Origin: Paenibacillus solanacearum
Lineage (GTDB): Bacteria > Bacillota > Bacilli > Paenibacillales > NBRC-103111
Reading direction: 5' to 3'
NCBI RefSeq assembly: GCF_910593845.1
Contig: NZ_CAJVAS010000003.1
Coordinates: forward strand, 62,001-126,000
DNA length: 64,000 bases
Both the position numbers and the translations under genes were made by a program. This document shows positions 43,854 to 51,756 of the stretch, piece after piece. Within the stretch, counting starts at the first letter, position 1, and the number at the start of each line of letters is the position of its first letter. Below the pieces are notes generated by a model. That model was not told the origin of the DNA. It made no database searches and worked only from the letters and a program-made list of their open reading frames with translations.

Positions 43854-45188
43854 ATGAGAAGGAAGACAACAATGACACTGGCCGTAAGTATGGCCGTCGC
43901 GGCGGCTTCCGCATTGTCGGGCTGCGGAAATGCGAATAACGGTGGCGAAGCGGCGGGGCAGAAGAACGTAGCCGCAGACACGGCGGAATCGGCTAAAGCC
44001 GTCGATACGACGCCGGTGACGCTCAAGTTCGCCGTACACCTGCCGATTAACGACGAGTTTAAGAAGCTGTACATCGAGCCGGTGCAGAAGAAGTATCCGC
44101 ACATCACGCTGGAGCTGTTCAGCGCGAGCTCGTTTGCAGCTTACGACAAGCTGATCGCGGCGGGCGAGCTTCCGGATTTGTACATCTCGTTTAACGGCAA
44201 TATGCCCGGTCTCAAGGAACGCGGCATCAACGAAGACATGACGGCGCTGTTCGAGCGCAAGAAGATCGACTTGAAGCGATTTCAGCCCAATTTTCTCGAT
44301 GACATCAAATATGCGGCAACCGAAAAAGGGGAGCTGTACGGGCTGCCGATTGAAACCGGGTTTCATGCGCTGTTCTACAACAAGGAAATATTCGATAAAT
44401 TCGGCGTTCCGTATCCGAAGGACGGCATGCTGATGGAGGATGCGCTGGAACTGGCCCGGAAGCTGACGCGGGTTCAGGACGGGGTGCAATATCGCGGCTG
44501 GGATATGGGGAGCGTCGTGCGCATGGCGCAGCCGCTCGGCATGGAATATATCGACCGCAAGACGCAGAAAGCGATAATGACGAGCGACGGCTGGAAGCGC
44601 GCGTTCGAAATAGGCAAGCAAATCTATGAAATTCCTGGAAACGCTCCGTCATCCAACGGGGACAAGAACGGCACGAAGGGCTTCATGACCGACCGCACGA
44701 TTGCGATGCTGAACCAGACGAACATTTTCTCGCAGTTGAAGGAAGCGGAAAAAACCGGCCTGCAGTGGGATGTCGCGCAGCATCCGTATTACAAGGAGAA
44801 GCCGAATACGTACGGCAATTCCACGGTCTATATGGTTGGCGTCGCCCCGACCAGCAAATACAAGGACCAGGCGCTGCAGGTGATTGAAGTGATGACCTCC
44901 GACGAGGTGCAGATGAATGTGTCCCGCGCGGGCCGCATTTCGCCGCTCGTCAATGAGCAGGTTCAGAAGGCGTTCGGGCAGGGCGATGAGTCTTTGAAAA
45001 ACAAACATGTGGCGGGCATCTTGAAAAGCAAACCGGTCAAATACCCGATCTACTTATTCCGGGAAATCGCCGAGCCGATGACGGAGAAGAAGTTCAACGC
45101 GTTCTTGTCGGGCAAGGAGGACGTGAATACGACGCTGCGGGAGCTGGATGAGGAAATCAACAAAGCGATTGCGATCGAGAAGAAATAA
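43854..45188 (+). CDS. sugar ABC transporter substrate-binding lipoprotein
   Basis: A 444-residue CUT1-type binding protein. The lipobox ALSGC gives the lipid-anchored Cys24. The central hallmark FYNKEIFDKFGVPYPKDGM is nearly identical to the other three binding proteins in this window. The ATG follows GGGGGGCTGTAAAC. No permease genes are adjacent; the next gene is a TIM-barrel isomerase-like protein. A cre-like site upstream suggests glucose repression. It probably shares a permease pair encoded elsewhere and feeds the same glycan pathway as the locus at 1-12 kb. Confidence 0.9.
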   Translation: MRRKTTMTLAVSMAVAAASALSGCGNANNGGEAAGQKNVAADTAESAKAVDTTPVTLKFAVHLPINDEFKKLYIEPVQKKYPHITLELFSASSFAAYDKLIAAGELPDLYISFNGNMPGLKERGINEDMTALFERKKIDLKRFQPNFLDDIKYAATEKGELYGLPIETGFHALFYNKEIFDKFGVPYPKDGMLMEDALELARKLTRVQDGVQYRGWDMGSVVRMAQPLGMEYIDRKTQKAIMTSDGWKRAFEIGKQIYEIPGNAPSSNGDKNGTKGFMTDRTIAMLNQTNIFSQLKEAEKTGLQWDVAQHPYYKEKPNTYGNSTVYMVGVAPTSKYKDQALQVIEVMTSDEVQMNVSRAGRISPLVNEQVQKAFGQGDESLKNKHVAGILKSKPVKYPIYLFREIAEPMTEKKFNAFLSGKEDVNTTLRELDEEINKAIAIEKK

Positions 45189-45246
45189 TGAAGCGACCCG
45201 TGCACAGTCTTGAAATATAGTATATCCTGCATGAAGCAAAATTGTA

Positions 45247-45275
45247 TTTGCAAGCGTACCCCCGCATTGTATGAT
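45247..45275 (+). promoter_or_regulatory. promoter with partial cre-like site before the 45368 gene
   Basis: TTGCAA (45248-45253), 16-base spacer, TATGAT (45270-45275). TTGCAAGCGTACCCCC starting at 45248 matches the cre consensus at 14 of 16 positions and overlaps the -35 box. Confidence 0.45.
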
Positions 45276-45367
45276 GAGAATACTCGACCAACAAGGAATC
45301 GTTTCCAATGCGCCATTGCTGGCCGCTGGCCGATGCTATAACAATCAGACGAAAGGGTGAGATCCGT

Positions 45368-46252
45368 TTGAGATTATCAACGACAACGGGCACGTTCAGT
45401 CTTCGACTGGATGGAGGCTATACGCCGTACAAGGAATCAATCCGCAGACTGAAAGCAGCAGGGTATGACGTGCTGGACATTAACTTTTGCCGGGCGTTAA
45501 CCGGGCAAACCGATCTTGCAGCCGACGATTGGGAGCAGCGGATCCAGGAACTCCGGGACGAAGCTGAGAAGCTGGGCATCGAATTCTCGCAATCGCATCC
45601 CGTATTTCTGCCGGCGCATCCGAATAACGTCACAGCGGAGAAGCTGGAAGTGTATAATGAAATGATGCGCCGCTCCATCATCGCCAGCTCGGTTCTCGGT
45701 GTCAAATGGGCGGTTGTGCATCCGCACGAGGATCGTGCGAAGACGGCGCTGGATTTTGATGCATGCATTAAAGACAACGTCGAGCATTTCTCGCCGTACG
45801 TGGAGCTTGCCGTCAAACACAATGTGGGCATCGCCTTTGAGAACATGATCGAGCGTCCGACGTCCATGCGCCGGTTCGCGAGCCATGCCTCGGAGCTTGC
45901 GGCGATCATCGACGTATGGAATGAGCCGCTCGTTGGCGCATGCTGGGACTTCGGCCATGCGAACTTCCTGTACAAGGACCAGCGTCCCGCGCTTCGCACC
46001 CTCGGCAAGCGGCTTAAGGCGACGCATGTCAACGATAATTACGGGAACTCCGACGAGCATATGTTTCCGTTCCACGGCAGTGTCGACTGGCGTTCATTGC
46101 TGCCGGTGCTCGCCGAGATCGGATACGAGGGCGATTTCACTTATGAAACGCACAAGGAATTCAACGGGCTGCCGGAGCCGATTAAAGACCAGTTGGCGAA
46201 AGTCGGCTATGACATTGCGCAATACTGCCTGACATTGGTTAACCCTCAATAA
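45368..46252 (+). CDS. sugar phosphate isomerase/epimerase-like TIM barrel
   Basis: A 294-residue AP-endonuclease-2-fold protein. Likely metal ligands are Glu in IAFENMIE, Asp/His in CWDFGHANF, His in ATHVNDNYG and Glu in FTYETHKE. The TTG at 45368, after AAAGGGTGAGATCC, matches the conserved domain start (RLSTTTGTFS); an ATG 20 codons upstream lacks a site. It follows a sugar-binding-protein gene but has its own probable promoter. The substrate is unknown; an epimerase step for an imported sugar is plausible. Confidence 0.87.
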   Translation: MRLSTTTGTFSLRLDGGYTPYKESIRRLKAAGYDVLDINFCRALTGQTDLAADDWEQRIQELRDEAEKLGIEFSQSHPVFLPAHPNNVTAEKLEVYNEMMRRSIIASSVLGVKWAVVHPHEDRAKTALDFDACIKDNVEHFSPYVELAVKHNVGIAFENMIERPTSMRRFASHASELAAIIDVWNEPLVGACWDFGHANFLYKDQRPALRTLGKRLKATHVNDNYGNSDEHMFPFHGSVDWRSLLPVLAEIGYEGDFTYETHKEFNGLPEPIKDQLAKVGYDIAQYCLTLVNPQ

Positions 46253-46261
46253 CGGTACGAC

Positions 46262-46300
46262 AAAGACGCTTCCTTGCTTCGGCAGGAAGCGTCTTTATTG
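46262..46300 (+). terminator. rho-independent terminator after the isomerase-like gene
   Basis: AAAGACGCTTCCT pairs with AGGAAGCGTCTTT around a short loop and runs into TTTATTG. Confidence 0.9.
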
Positions 46301-46363
46301 TATTACGTTGTCACTAGCGCCGCGAACGCCGGACGATGCCAGCATCTCGGCTGTTACGGCGTG

Positions 46364-46408
46364 AAGAGCTGTGCCGCAGACTTACTGGCCTCGCAGCACA
46401 GCTCTTTT
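46364..46408. terminator. hairpin over the flippase stop codon
   Basis: AAGAGCTGTGC (46364-46374) pairs with GCACAGCTCTT (46396-46406), an 11-bp perfect stem. It spans the stop codon of the minus-strand flippase gene. The T-run (TTTT) lies on the plus-strand side, so it could back up the terminator at 46262; on the minus strand it may protect the mRNA end. Confidence 0.55.
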
Positions 46409-47863
46409 AACTTGAGCGAATGTTTTGGTTTCGATCCACAGCGACATCGCCAGCAGACCGAGCATCGCTGCCGCGATAAACAAGGGAAAGGCGGCTCCGA
46501 TCGTGCGGCCTGCCAGCAAGATCATGCCCATGAGCACGGTTGGCAGCAATGGTTCCCCGTATGCGACCCACCAGTCCGGCACAAAGTTCTCGTGGTAGAA
46601 AAACCAGATCATGGATAACGCGGACACGGCCCAGCCGGCCGTATAGATCCACACCGCCCAGACAGGTTGGTCGGAAGCAAGCAGCGGTACGAGCGTGATG
46701 ACGAATATGCCGGCTACGATCATGACCCAGAAGTTCGCTTTCGTCCGGCCGATCCCGGCAAGAATGTTGCCCCCGAGCCGGCTGACGGAGGAGAAAAACA
46801 CGCCGAGCGCGAGCAGTCGAATATAGATGGCCGATTCGCCCGTAGCGTATTCCGAACCGAATAGGATGCCGTTGATTTGGTCGGGGAACCAGCAGATGAG
46901 CAGCGTGAGCGGATACAGGATGACGTTATTGTAACGGATGCAGAGCGTGCCGCGCCGTTTGCTTTCCTGCAAATCTTGCGAGCTTTCGGCAACGAACGGA
47001 AAGGTCACAATCATGAATGCCCAGGTGACAATGCCGATAAAGCCGGTAACGCGGGAAGCGTTGGCCAGATGCCCGACAGCGACAACCGAGCTTGAACCGA
47101 TGACCATGACCAGGAACGGCTGCTGGAACGCTTTGGCGATATTTCCCGCCCAGAGCGGCACGCCGTATTTCATCATGCCCCACAGCTCAGCCAAGGGAAG
47201 GCGACCGAACCATTGGGGCCGGTGGACGATCTGTACTCTCCAGCTTGTGATCAGCGCGGTGACCACGGCTCCGATGCCCATCCAGAGGGACACGCCCCAC
47301 AGGTAGAGCGGATCGCCAAATAGCGGCCAGACGACGCCCGCAATCGTTCCTAAAGTGGAGAAGACGGTCATCACCACCATAAAAACCGCTTGGGTCACAA
47401 AATTCCGACTGCCGGAAAAAGACGATACCCCCATATTGATGATGGAATTAAACACGTACATGACGGAACCGAGCGCGAGCGCCATTTGCAGCGCAGGCAG
47501 CTGGTACGCTTTCGCAAGAAAAGGCGACAGCGCCGTTACCAGCACGCTGATGACGATCCCGAAGAATGTGCTGCCTGCCAGCGCCAGCCGAAATTTATGC
47601 TGCACGGCTTCGCGCGCATCGGTCGAGAACGTGTAGACGAGCGCCGAGTTGAACCCGACGTTCAGAAACAGCGCAATCATGCCGAAAATTTGCAGCAATA
47701 AGTTCACTTCGCCGAACTTGACCGGATCGTTCAACATTCTTGCCAGGACGATGCTTCCGACCGTTTGCAGCATCTGATTAATGAACAGACCCAACACGAT
47801 TATGGAGACATTGCGCAGTAAAAAGCGCTGATGTTCGTTCAACTGAAGCCTGCGTATGTGCAT
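46382..47863 (-). CDS. polysaccharide flippase (MOP superfamily, Wzx-like)
   Basis: A 493-residue integral membrane protein with about 14 hydrophobic helices and the MATE/MOP fold pattern (LFINQMLQTVGSIVLARML, FNSALVYTFSTDAREAV, GLAFFSSVSRLGGNILAGIGRTK-like segment). Wzx proteins move lipid-linked oligosaccharides across the membrane for capsule or exopolysaccharide synthesis. The frame opens at 47890, but AAGAGGTG nine bases before the ATG at 47863 supports the later start. No glycosyltransferases are adjacent, so it is isolated from a typical polysaccharide cluster. Confidence 0.85.
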   Translation of the reverse strand: MHIRRLQLNEHQRFLLRNVSIIVLGLFINQMLQTVGSIVLARMLNDPVKFGEVNLLLQIFGMIALFLNVGFNSALVYTFSTDAREAVQHKFRLALAGSTFFGIVISVLVTALSPFLAKAYQLPALQMALALGSVMYVFNSIINMGVSSFSGSRNFVTQAVFMVVMTVFSTLGTIAGVVWPLFGDPLYLWGVSLWMGIGAVVTALITSWRVQIVHRPQWFGRLPLAELWGMMKYGVPLWAGNIAKAFQQPFLVMVIGSSSVVAVGHLANASRVTGFIGIVTWAFMIVTFPFVAESSQDLQESKRRGTLCIRYNNVILYPLTLLICWFPDQINGILFGSEYATGESAIYIRLLALGVFFSSVSRLGGNILAGIGRTKANFWVMIVAGIFVITLVPLLASDQPVWAVWIYTAGWAVSALSMIWFFYHENFVPDWWVAYGEPLLPTVLMGMILLAGRTIGAAFPLFIAAAMLGLLAMSLWIETKTFAQVKRAVLRGQ

Positions 47864-48192
47864 GTCTGCGGCCACCTCTTGTCGATTCATGGATGATCAT
47901 GGAACAACCGGTGCTTGTTATGATGATTTATGCTATCAAACCGGGCACACGGATACAATGATCAAATTTTGCGCAATCGGTACGAGTGGCATTGGAGGCG
48001 CAAGGCTTTGTAGTAAGGCGACTCAAAGCATAATGAAGCGGGAGACATCGAATAAACTATGCTTATTTTGTTGTCCTGATTTTTGTCATCCTCATGAGAG
48101 GAACGGAGTCTTCATGATTGAGGGTGCGGACGTCGCGCAAACGGTCCGTTCCTGGACGAGGTTTGCATAAAGTTTACGTGTGATGGTAACGA
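47864..48192. other. 329-base gap between flippase and AraC genes
   Basis: The region upstream of the flippase start should hold its promoter; on the minus strand TTGTAT and TAGCAT lie 17 bases apart. The rest is moderately A/T-rich, with no convincing gene, repeat or terminator for the AraC gene that ends at 48193. Confidence 0.4.
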
Positions 48193-49023
48193 TTACGACC
48201 GGGACTTGTCGCGATGCAGTGTTCGGTAACTGCTGGGAGACATCCCGGTCTTTTTCTTGAACAGATTAGAAAAATATTGCGGGTCCGCGTAACCGAGCCG
48301 GTAGCAAATTTCGTTTACCGTAAGCTCCGTGTCCAGCAGCATGATTTTGGCGGAGTCCAGCTTCCGAATGAGAACATAATTGTATACGGTTGTGCCCGAT
48401 TCCTGCTTGAACAGCCGATTGATTTGCTTGTAGGACAGTCCGATTTGTCTGCACAACTGATCGGAATCGAAGGAATGCTGGATGGCGTTGTCCAAATACT
48501 GCTTGATTTTCTCCACTTGCGCGGAGTAAGCGTTGTTTCTGTTATGGACCATATTCGACAAGCGGATCACAATTTGATGGAACAGAACCGGCAGCACGTT
48601 CAGCATTTCGCGGGCGTTTTCGCTTTGCGCGAGCTGAATCGCTTTCTGGAACAAAGGCTCGACGGCAGCGCTGGACACCAGGCCGCTATCGTACAGCTTG
48701 TACGAACGGAGCAGCTGAACAGCCAGATCGCCGGCAATATTGAACCAGATGTAGCTCCAAGGCTCGGCGCTTTCCGGGTCGGCGCAAACCTGGTGATCAC
48801 GGCCTCGCGGCAGCAGGAATACATCCCCCGGCTGGGGACGGAGCGTTCGATTGTCCAAGGTGATGCGGCCTTGTCCCGTTAAGACGTACCCGATGACGGT
48901 GATTCGCGACTGGTTCCGGACGTTGATATAGTTCGAATGACAATAATTGATGCCGATCAGCGAGATGGTGATGGGCAGCTCGCCGTTGGCCGAAGGAAAA
49001 TGATAGATGGGACCATGCTTCAT
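48193..49023 (-). CDS. AraC-family transcriptional regulator
   Basis: A 276-residue regulator. An N-terminal cupin-like domain (GYVLTGQGRITLDN, RPQPGDVFLLPRG) is followed by the double helix-turn-helix (about 180-275), with LTVNEICYRLGYADPQYFSNLFKKKTGMSPSSYR as its signature region. The ATG at 49023 follows GGCGGTGAG; a GTG at 49038 would add five residues. It is divergent from the sugar-binding-protein gene at 49276, which it probably activates. Confidence 0.9.
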   Translation of the reverse strand: MKHGPIYHFPSANGELPITISLIGINYCHSNYINVRNQSRITVIGYVLTGQGRITLDNRTLRPQPGDVFLLPRGRDHQVCADPESAEPWSYIWFNIAGDLAVQLLRSYKLYDSGLVSSAAVEPLFQKAIQLAQSENAREMLNVLPVLFHQIVIRLSNMVHNRNNAYSAQVEKIKQYLDNAIQHSFDSDQLCRQIGLSYKQINRLFKQESGTTVYNYVLIRKLDSAKIMLLDTELTVNEICYRLGYADPQYFSNLFKKKTGMSPSSYRTLHRDKSRS

Positions 49024-49223
49024 TTCCACTGTGCTCACCGCCTAAGCTTCCGAGAATCATAACGTTATTTTACCTTAAAAACGGATCGTTGGGTAATTCT
49101 CTCAGATGTCCTTTTTCCTCATAATAATGTCGGTTTAAAGTATGTATGTTTGCGCGCAATCATGTAAAGATGAAGGAAGAATACGGCAAGCGAAAAGGAG
49201 GCGGCGCAGCGGCGGGCACATTA

Positions 49224-49239
49224 TTGTAAGCGATTGCAA
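49224..49239 (+). promoter_or_regulatory. cre site upstream of the 49276 binding-protein gene
   Basis: TTGTAAGCGATTGCAA fully matches the cre consensus WTGNAANCGNWNNCAW. It ends 36 bases before the start codon of the binding protein, where bound CcpA would block transcription. Confidence 0.7.
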
Positions 49240-49275
49240 TCCATGTCCTTAAAATCTGTGACGGGGGAAATCGAA

Positions 49276-50586
49276 ATGAAAACAAGAACGATGTTCCACG
49301 CTTCTTCGGCGCTCATCCTGGCGTTAACCGTTGTCACCGGCTGCAGCTCCGGGAAGCCGTCATCCGATCGGGAAGGTGAGGCGCAGATCGATTCGATCGG
49401 TCAGGAGCCGATCACCTTAACCGTCTTTCAGGAATTTACCGGCATCACCGACGAAGAATTCAACCGGTTCATCGCCGAGCCGGTGAAGAAGAAGTTTCCG
49501 CAGGTGACGATGCAGCTCGTACGCAGCTCGCAAGGGAAAACGATTGAGAACATGGTGAGCTCGGGAGAATTCCCGGATCTGATCTACGCCAGCTCCTTCG
49601 ACACGATCCGATATACCGGATTGAGCTTGCTTGCCGATTTGAACGCGAACTTCAAGAAGTACAATTTCGATCTTGGAAAGTTCGAGCAAAGCGCGATTAA
49701 CGAAGTGAAGCTGTACGCGGATAACGGCCAATTTTACATGATGCCGCTGTTTATGAATTTTGCGTCGCTGTACTACAATAAGGACATTTTCGATAAATTC
49801 GCCGTTCCGTATCCGAAAGACGGAATGACGTGGGAGGAAGTGCTGGAGCTCTCCCGAAAAATCACACGTTCCGACAACGGTCAAGACTATTACGCGCTCG
49901 GCTTTAACGGCGCGCCGCGTCTCGCGGTCAGCTTTCTGCTTCCGGTCGTCGACGCCAAAACGAACAAAGCGTTGTTTACGAACAGCGGGACGAATTCCTG
50001 GAAACGATTTTTTGAACTGATGAAGGCGTTTAACGACATCCCTGGCAATAAACTCGCCGGATTCGCCGAGTTCGGCAAAAACCGCAATGTAGCGATGCTG
50101 GCGAGCTACGGCGCCCGTCTTGGAGAGTTCGAGGATTTGCACAAGAAAGGTACGCCGCTCAACTGGGATATGGTGACGTTTCCCGGACGGCAAGAAGAGC
50201 CGCTTGTGGTCGAGACGGAAGTGCATGGCCTCATGGTTACAACCGCAAGCAAGCATCAGGATGAGGCGTTTAAGGTTGCTGCCTGGCTGACGCAGAAGGA
50301 GATGCAGCTCGAGATGGCGAAATACGGCAAGCTGACGGCGCTGAAGGATCCGGATGTCAAACAGGCGTTCGGCGCCAATCTGGAAACGTTGAAGGGCAAA
50401 AACGTACAAGCGATCTTCAAGAACAAGTACGGCAAAAATCCGCCGAGAGCCAAATATTACGATGTCGCGGTACCGCATATGGTTCAAGCGATTCAAGACG
50501 TGTATAAGGGGAATACGGACATCAACACCGCGCTGCGCGATGCGGAGGAGAAAGCGAATAAAGCGATTCAGGACCAAATTAAGTAG
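49276..50586 (+). CDS. sugar ABC transporter substrate-binding lipoprotein
   Basis: A 436-residue CUT1-type binding protein. The lipobox VVTGC gives the lipid-anchored Cys23. The family hallmark is present as YYNKDIFDKFAVPYPKDGM (one Gly-to-Ala change compared with its paralogs). The ATG at 49276 follows CGGGGGAAATCG; the frame is open 14 codons further up across the cre site, which argues against the longer start. It stands alone between two AraC genes, with no permeases. A cre site lies directly upstream. Confidence 0.9.
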   Translation: MKTRTMFHASSALILALTVVTGCSSGKPSSDREGEAQIDSIGQEPITLTVFQEFTGITDEEFNRFIAEPVKKKFPQVTMQLVRSSQGKTIENMVSSGEFPDLIYASSFDTIRYTGLSLLADLNANFKKYNFDLGKFEQSAINEVKLYADNGQFYMMPLFMNFASLYYNKDIFDKFAVPYPKDGMTWEEVLELSRKITRSDNGQDYYALGFNGAPRLAVSFLLPVVDAKTNKALFTNSGTNSWKRFFELMKAFNDIPGNKLAGFAEFGKNRNVAMLASYGARLGEFEDLHKKGTPLNWDMVTFPGRQEEPLVVETEVHGLMVTTASKHQDEAFKVAAWLTQKEMQLEMAKYGKLTALKDPDVKQAFGANLETLKGKNVQAIFKNKYGKNPPRAKYYDVAVPHMVQAIQDVYKGNTDINTALRDAEEKANKAIQDQIK

Positions 50587-50639
50587 CGTTGAGCCAAATC
50601 ATAATCAGATACGATATAAGCATACCGCAGTTTCCAGCG

Positions 50640-50670
50640 AAGACATCGTCCCAACCGATGTCTTTTTTTA
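50640..50670 (+). terminator. rho-independent terminator after the 49276 gene
   Basis: AAGACATCG pairs with CGATGTCTT around a seven-base loop, followed by seven Ts. Confidence 0.9.
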
Positions 50671-50718
50671 TCGATTGAGGGAGACCCATTCCGTTCGGTT
50701 GATCGTATGTTAACACGT

Positions 50719-51564
50719 CTATCCTGATTCGGGGGTAGTCGGATCGGCGGGCAGGGAGTGAAGGGAAAGCTCGGACACGCTGCTCGGAATGCTGCGTCTG
50801 CGGACGGCGGACGGCGTCAGTCCCGCTATCTTCTTGAACATCCGGTTGAAGTACGATGCATCGCAATAGCCCAGTTCGGCGGCGATCGTCTCCATATTGA
50901 AATCGGTTTCCAGCAGCAGCTCCTCCGCTTTCGAGATGCGCGTCCGGTGCATGTATTCCAGCGGCGTAACGCCGTAATGCTTCTTGAAGCTCGTAATGAG
51001 ATAGGAGGGGCCGCGCCCGGTCAAATGAGACAGCTCGTCAATGGACAAGGGCTCGCGGTAATATTGCAATATGTAGTCGCGCGCCTGCCGCACGACGCGC
51101 GCTTGCTTGCCGGTGTACTGCTTCGCCGTCAAGTCTTGATGAACCCGCGCCATCAGCTCCAGCAGCATGCCCTGGCAGAGCGGCTCGTAGTAGGCGTCTT
51201 TGCGCATCCAGAGCTGGTACATCTGCGCGTACGTCTGTTTCAAATAAGCGTACAGCGAAGCCGGCCGGAAGACCATGGCCCCGCAGTCGGCCAAATGCGG
51301 GAAATGCCCGAACAATCCGTCGCCTGCCCATTGGGCGGAATATTTGGAGTGCGCTTCCTCCGTCACCGCTTCGCCGATCCGCTCGGCGCCTTGACGCATA
51401 TACAGTACATCCCCCTGCTGCAGCATGTAGCGGACGCCTTCGACCCGGTAGGCGAGGCTGCCTTTATCGACGAACATGAACAAATGATACGGCTTGGTCA
51501 TCGGTCCGTGACCGATCCACCGCGCGTGGCCGTATTGGAAATACGCTACATTTTCCATGTGCAC
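50719..51564 (-). CDS. AraC-family transcriptional regulator
   Basis: A 281-residue regulator. A cupin-like sensor domain (HLFMFVDKGSLAYRVEG, QQGDVLYMRQG) precedes the double helix-turn-helix, with LSIDELSHLTGRGPSYLITSFKKHYGVTPLEY and FNMETIAAELGYCDASYFNRMFKKIAGLTPSAV in sequence. The start is GTG at 51564, seven bases after AAGGGGGTG. It is divergent from the lyase-like gene at 51757 and overlaps its promoter region with a cre-like site at 51583. It most likely controls the lyase-like gene. Confidence 0.9.
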   Translation of the reverse strand: MHMENVAYFQYGHARWIGHGPMTKPYHLFMFVDKGSLAYRVEGVRYMLQQGDVLYMRQGAERIGEAVTEEAHSKYSAQWAGDGLFGHFPHLADCGAMVFRPASLYAYLKQTYAQMYQLWMRKDAYYEPLCQGMLLELMARVHQDLTAKQYTGKQARVVRQARDYILQYYREPLSIDELSHLTGRGPSYLITSFKKHYGVTPLEYMHRTRISKAEELLLETDFNMETIAAELGYCDASYFNRMFKKIAGLTPSAVRRRSIPSSVSELSLHSLPADPTTPESG

Positions 51565-51582
51565 GGAACGGCACCCCCTTCA

Positions 51583-51598
51583 AGGTATGCGCTTACAT
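51583..51598 (-). promoter_or_regulatory. cre-like site between araC and the lyase-like gene
   Basis: On the minus strand ATGTAAGCGCATACCT matches the cre consensus at all but one position. The 13-base core GTATGCGCTTACA (plus strand, 51585-51597) recurs exactly at 54110-54122. Confidence 0.55.
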
Positions 51599-51756
51599 TA
51601 ATTTGAGTATAAAACGAAATATTGTACAGGAAAAGAAAAATATTATCGATGTTGCTCGGCGGGAGCAGTTGTTATGATGGGAATATGAAAGCGATGGATA
51701 GCTGAAGAATGATGCCTGAGGAGAAACGCAAATTTATTCGTTAGAGAGGTACCGCG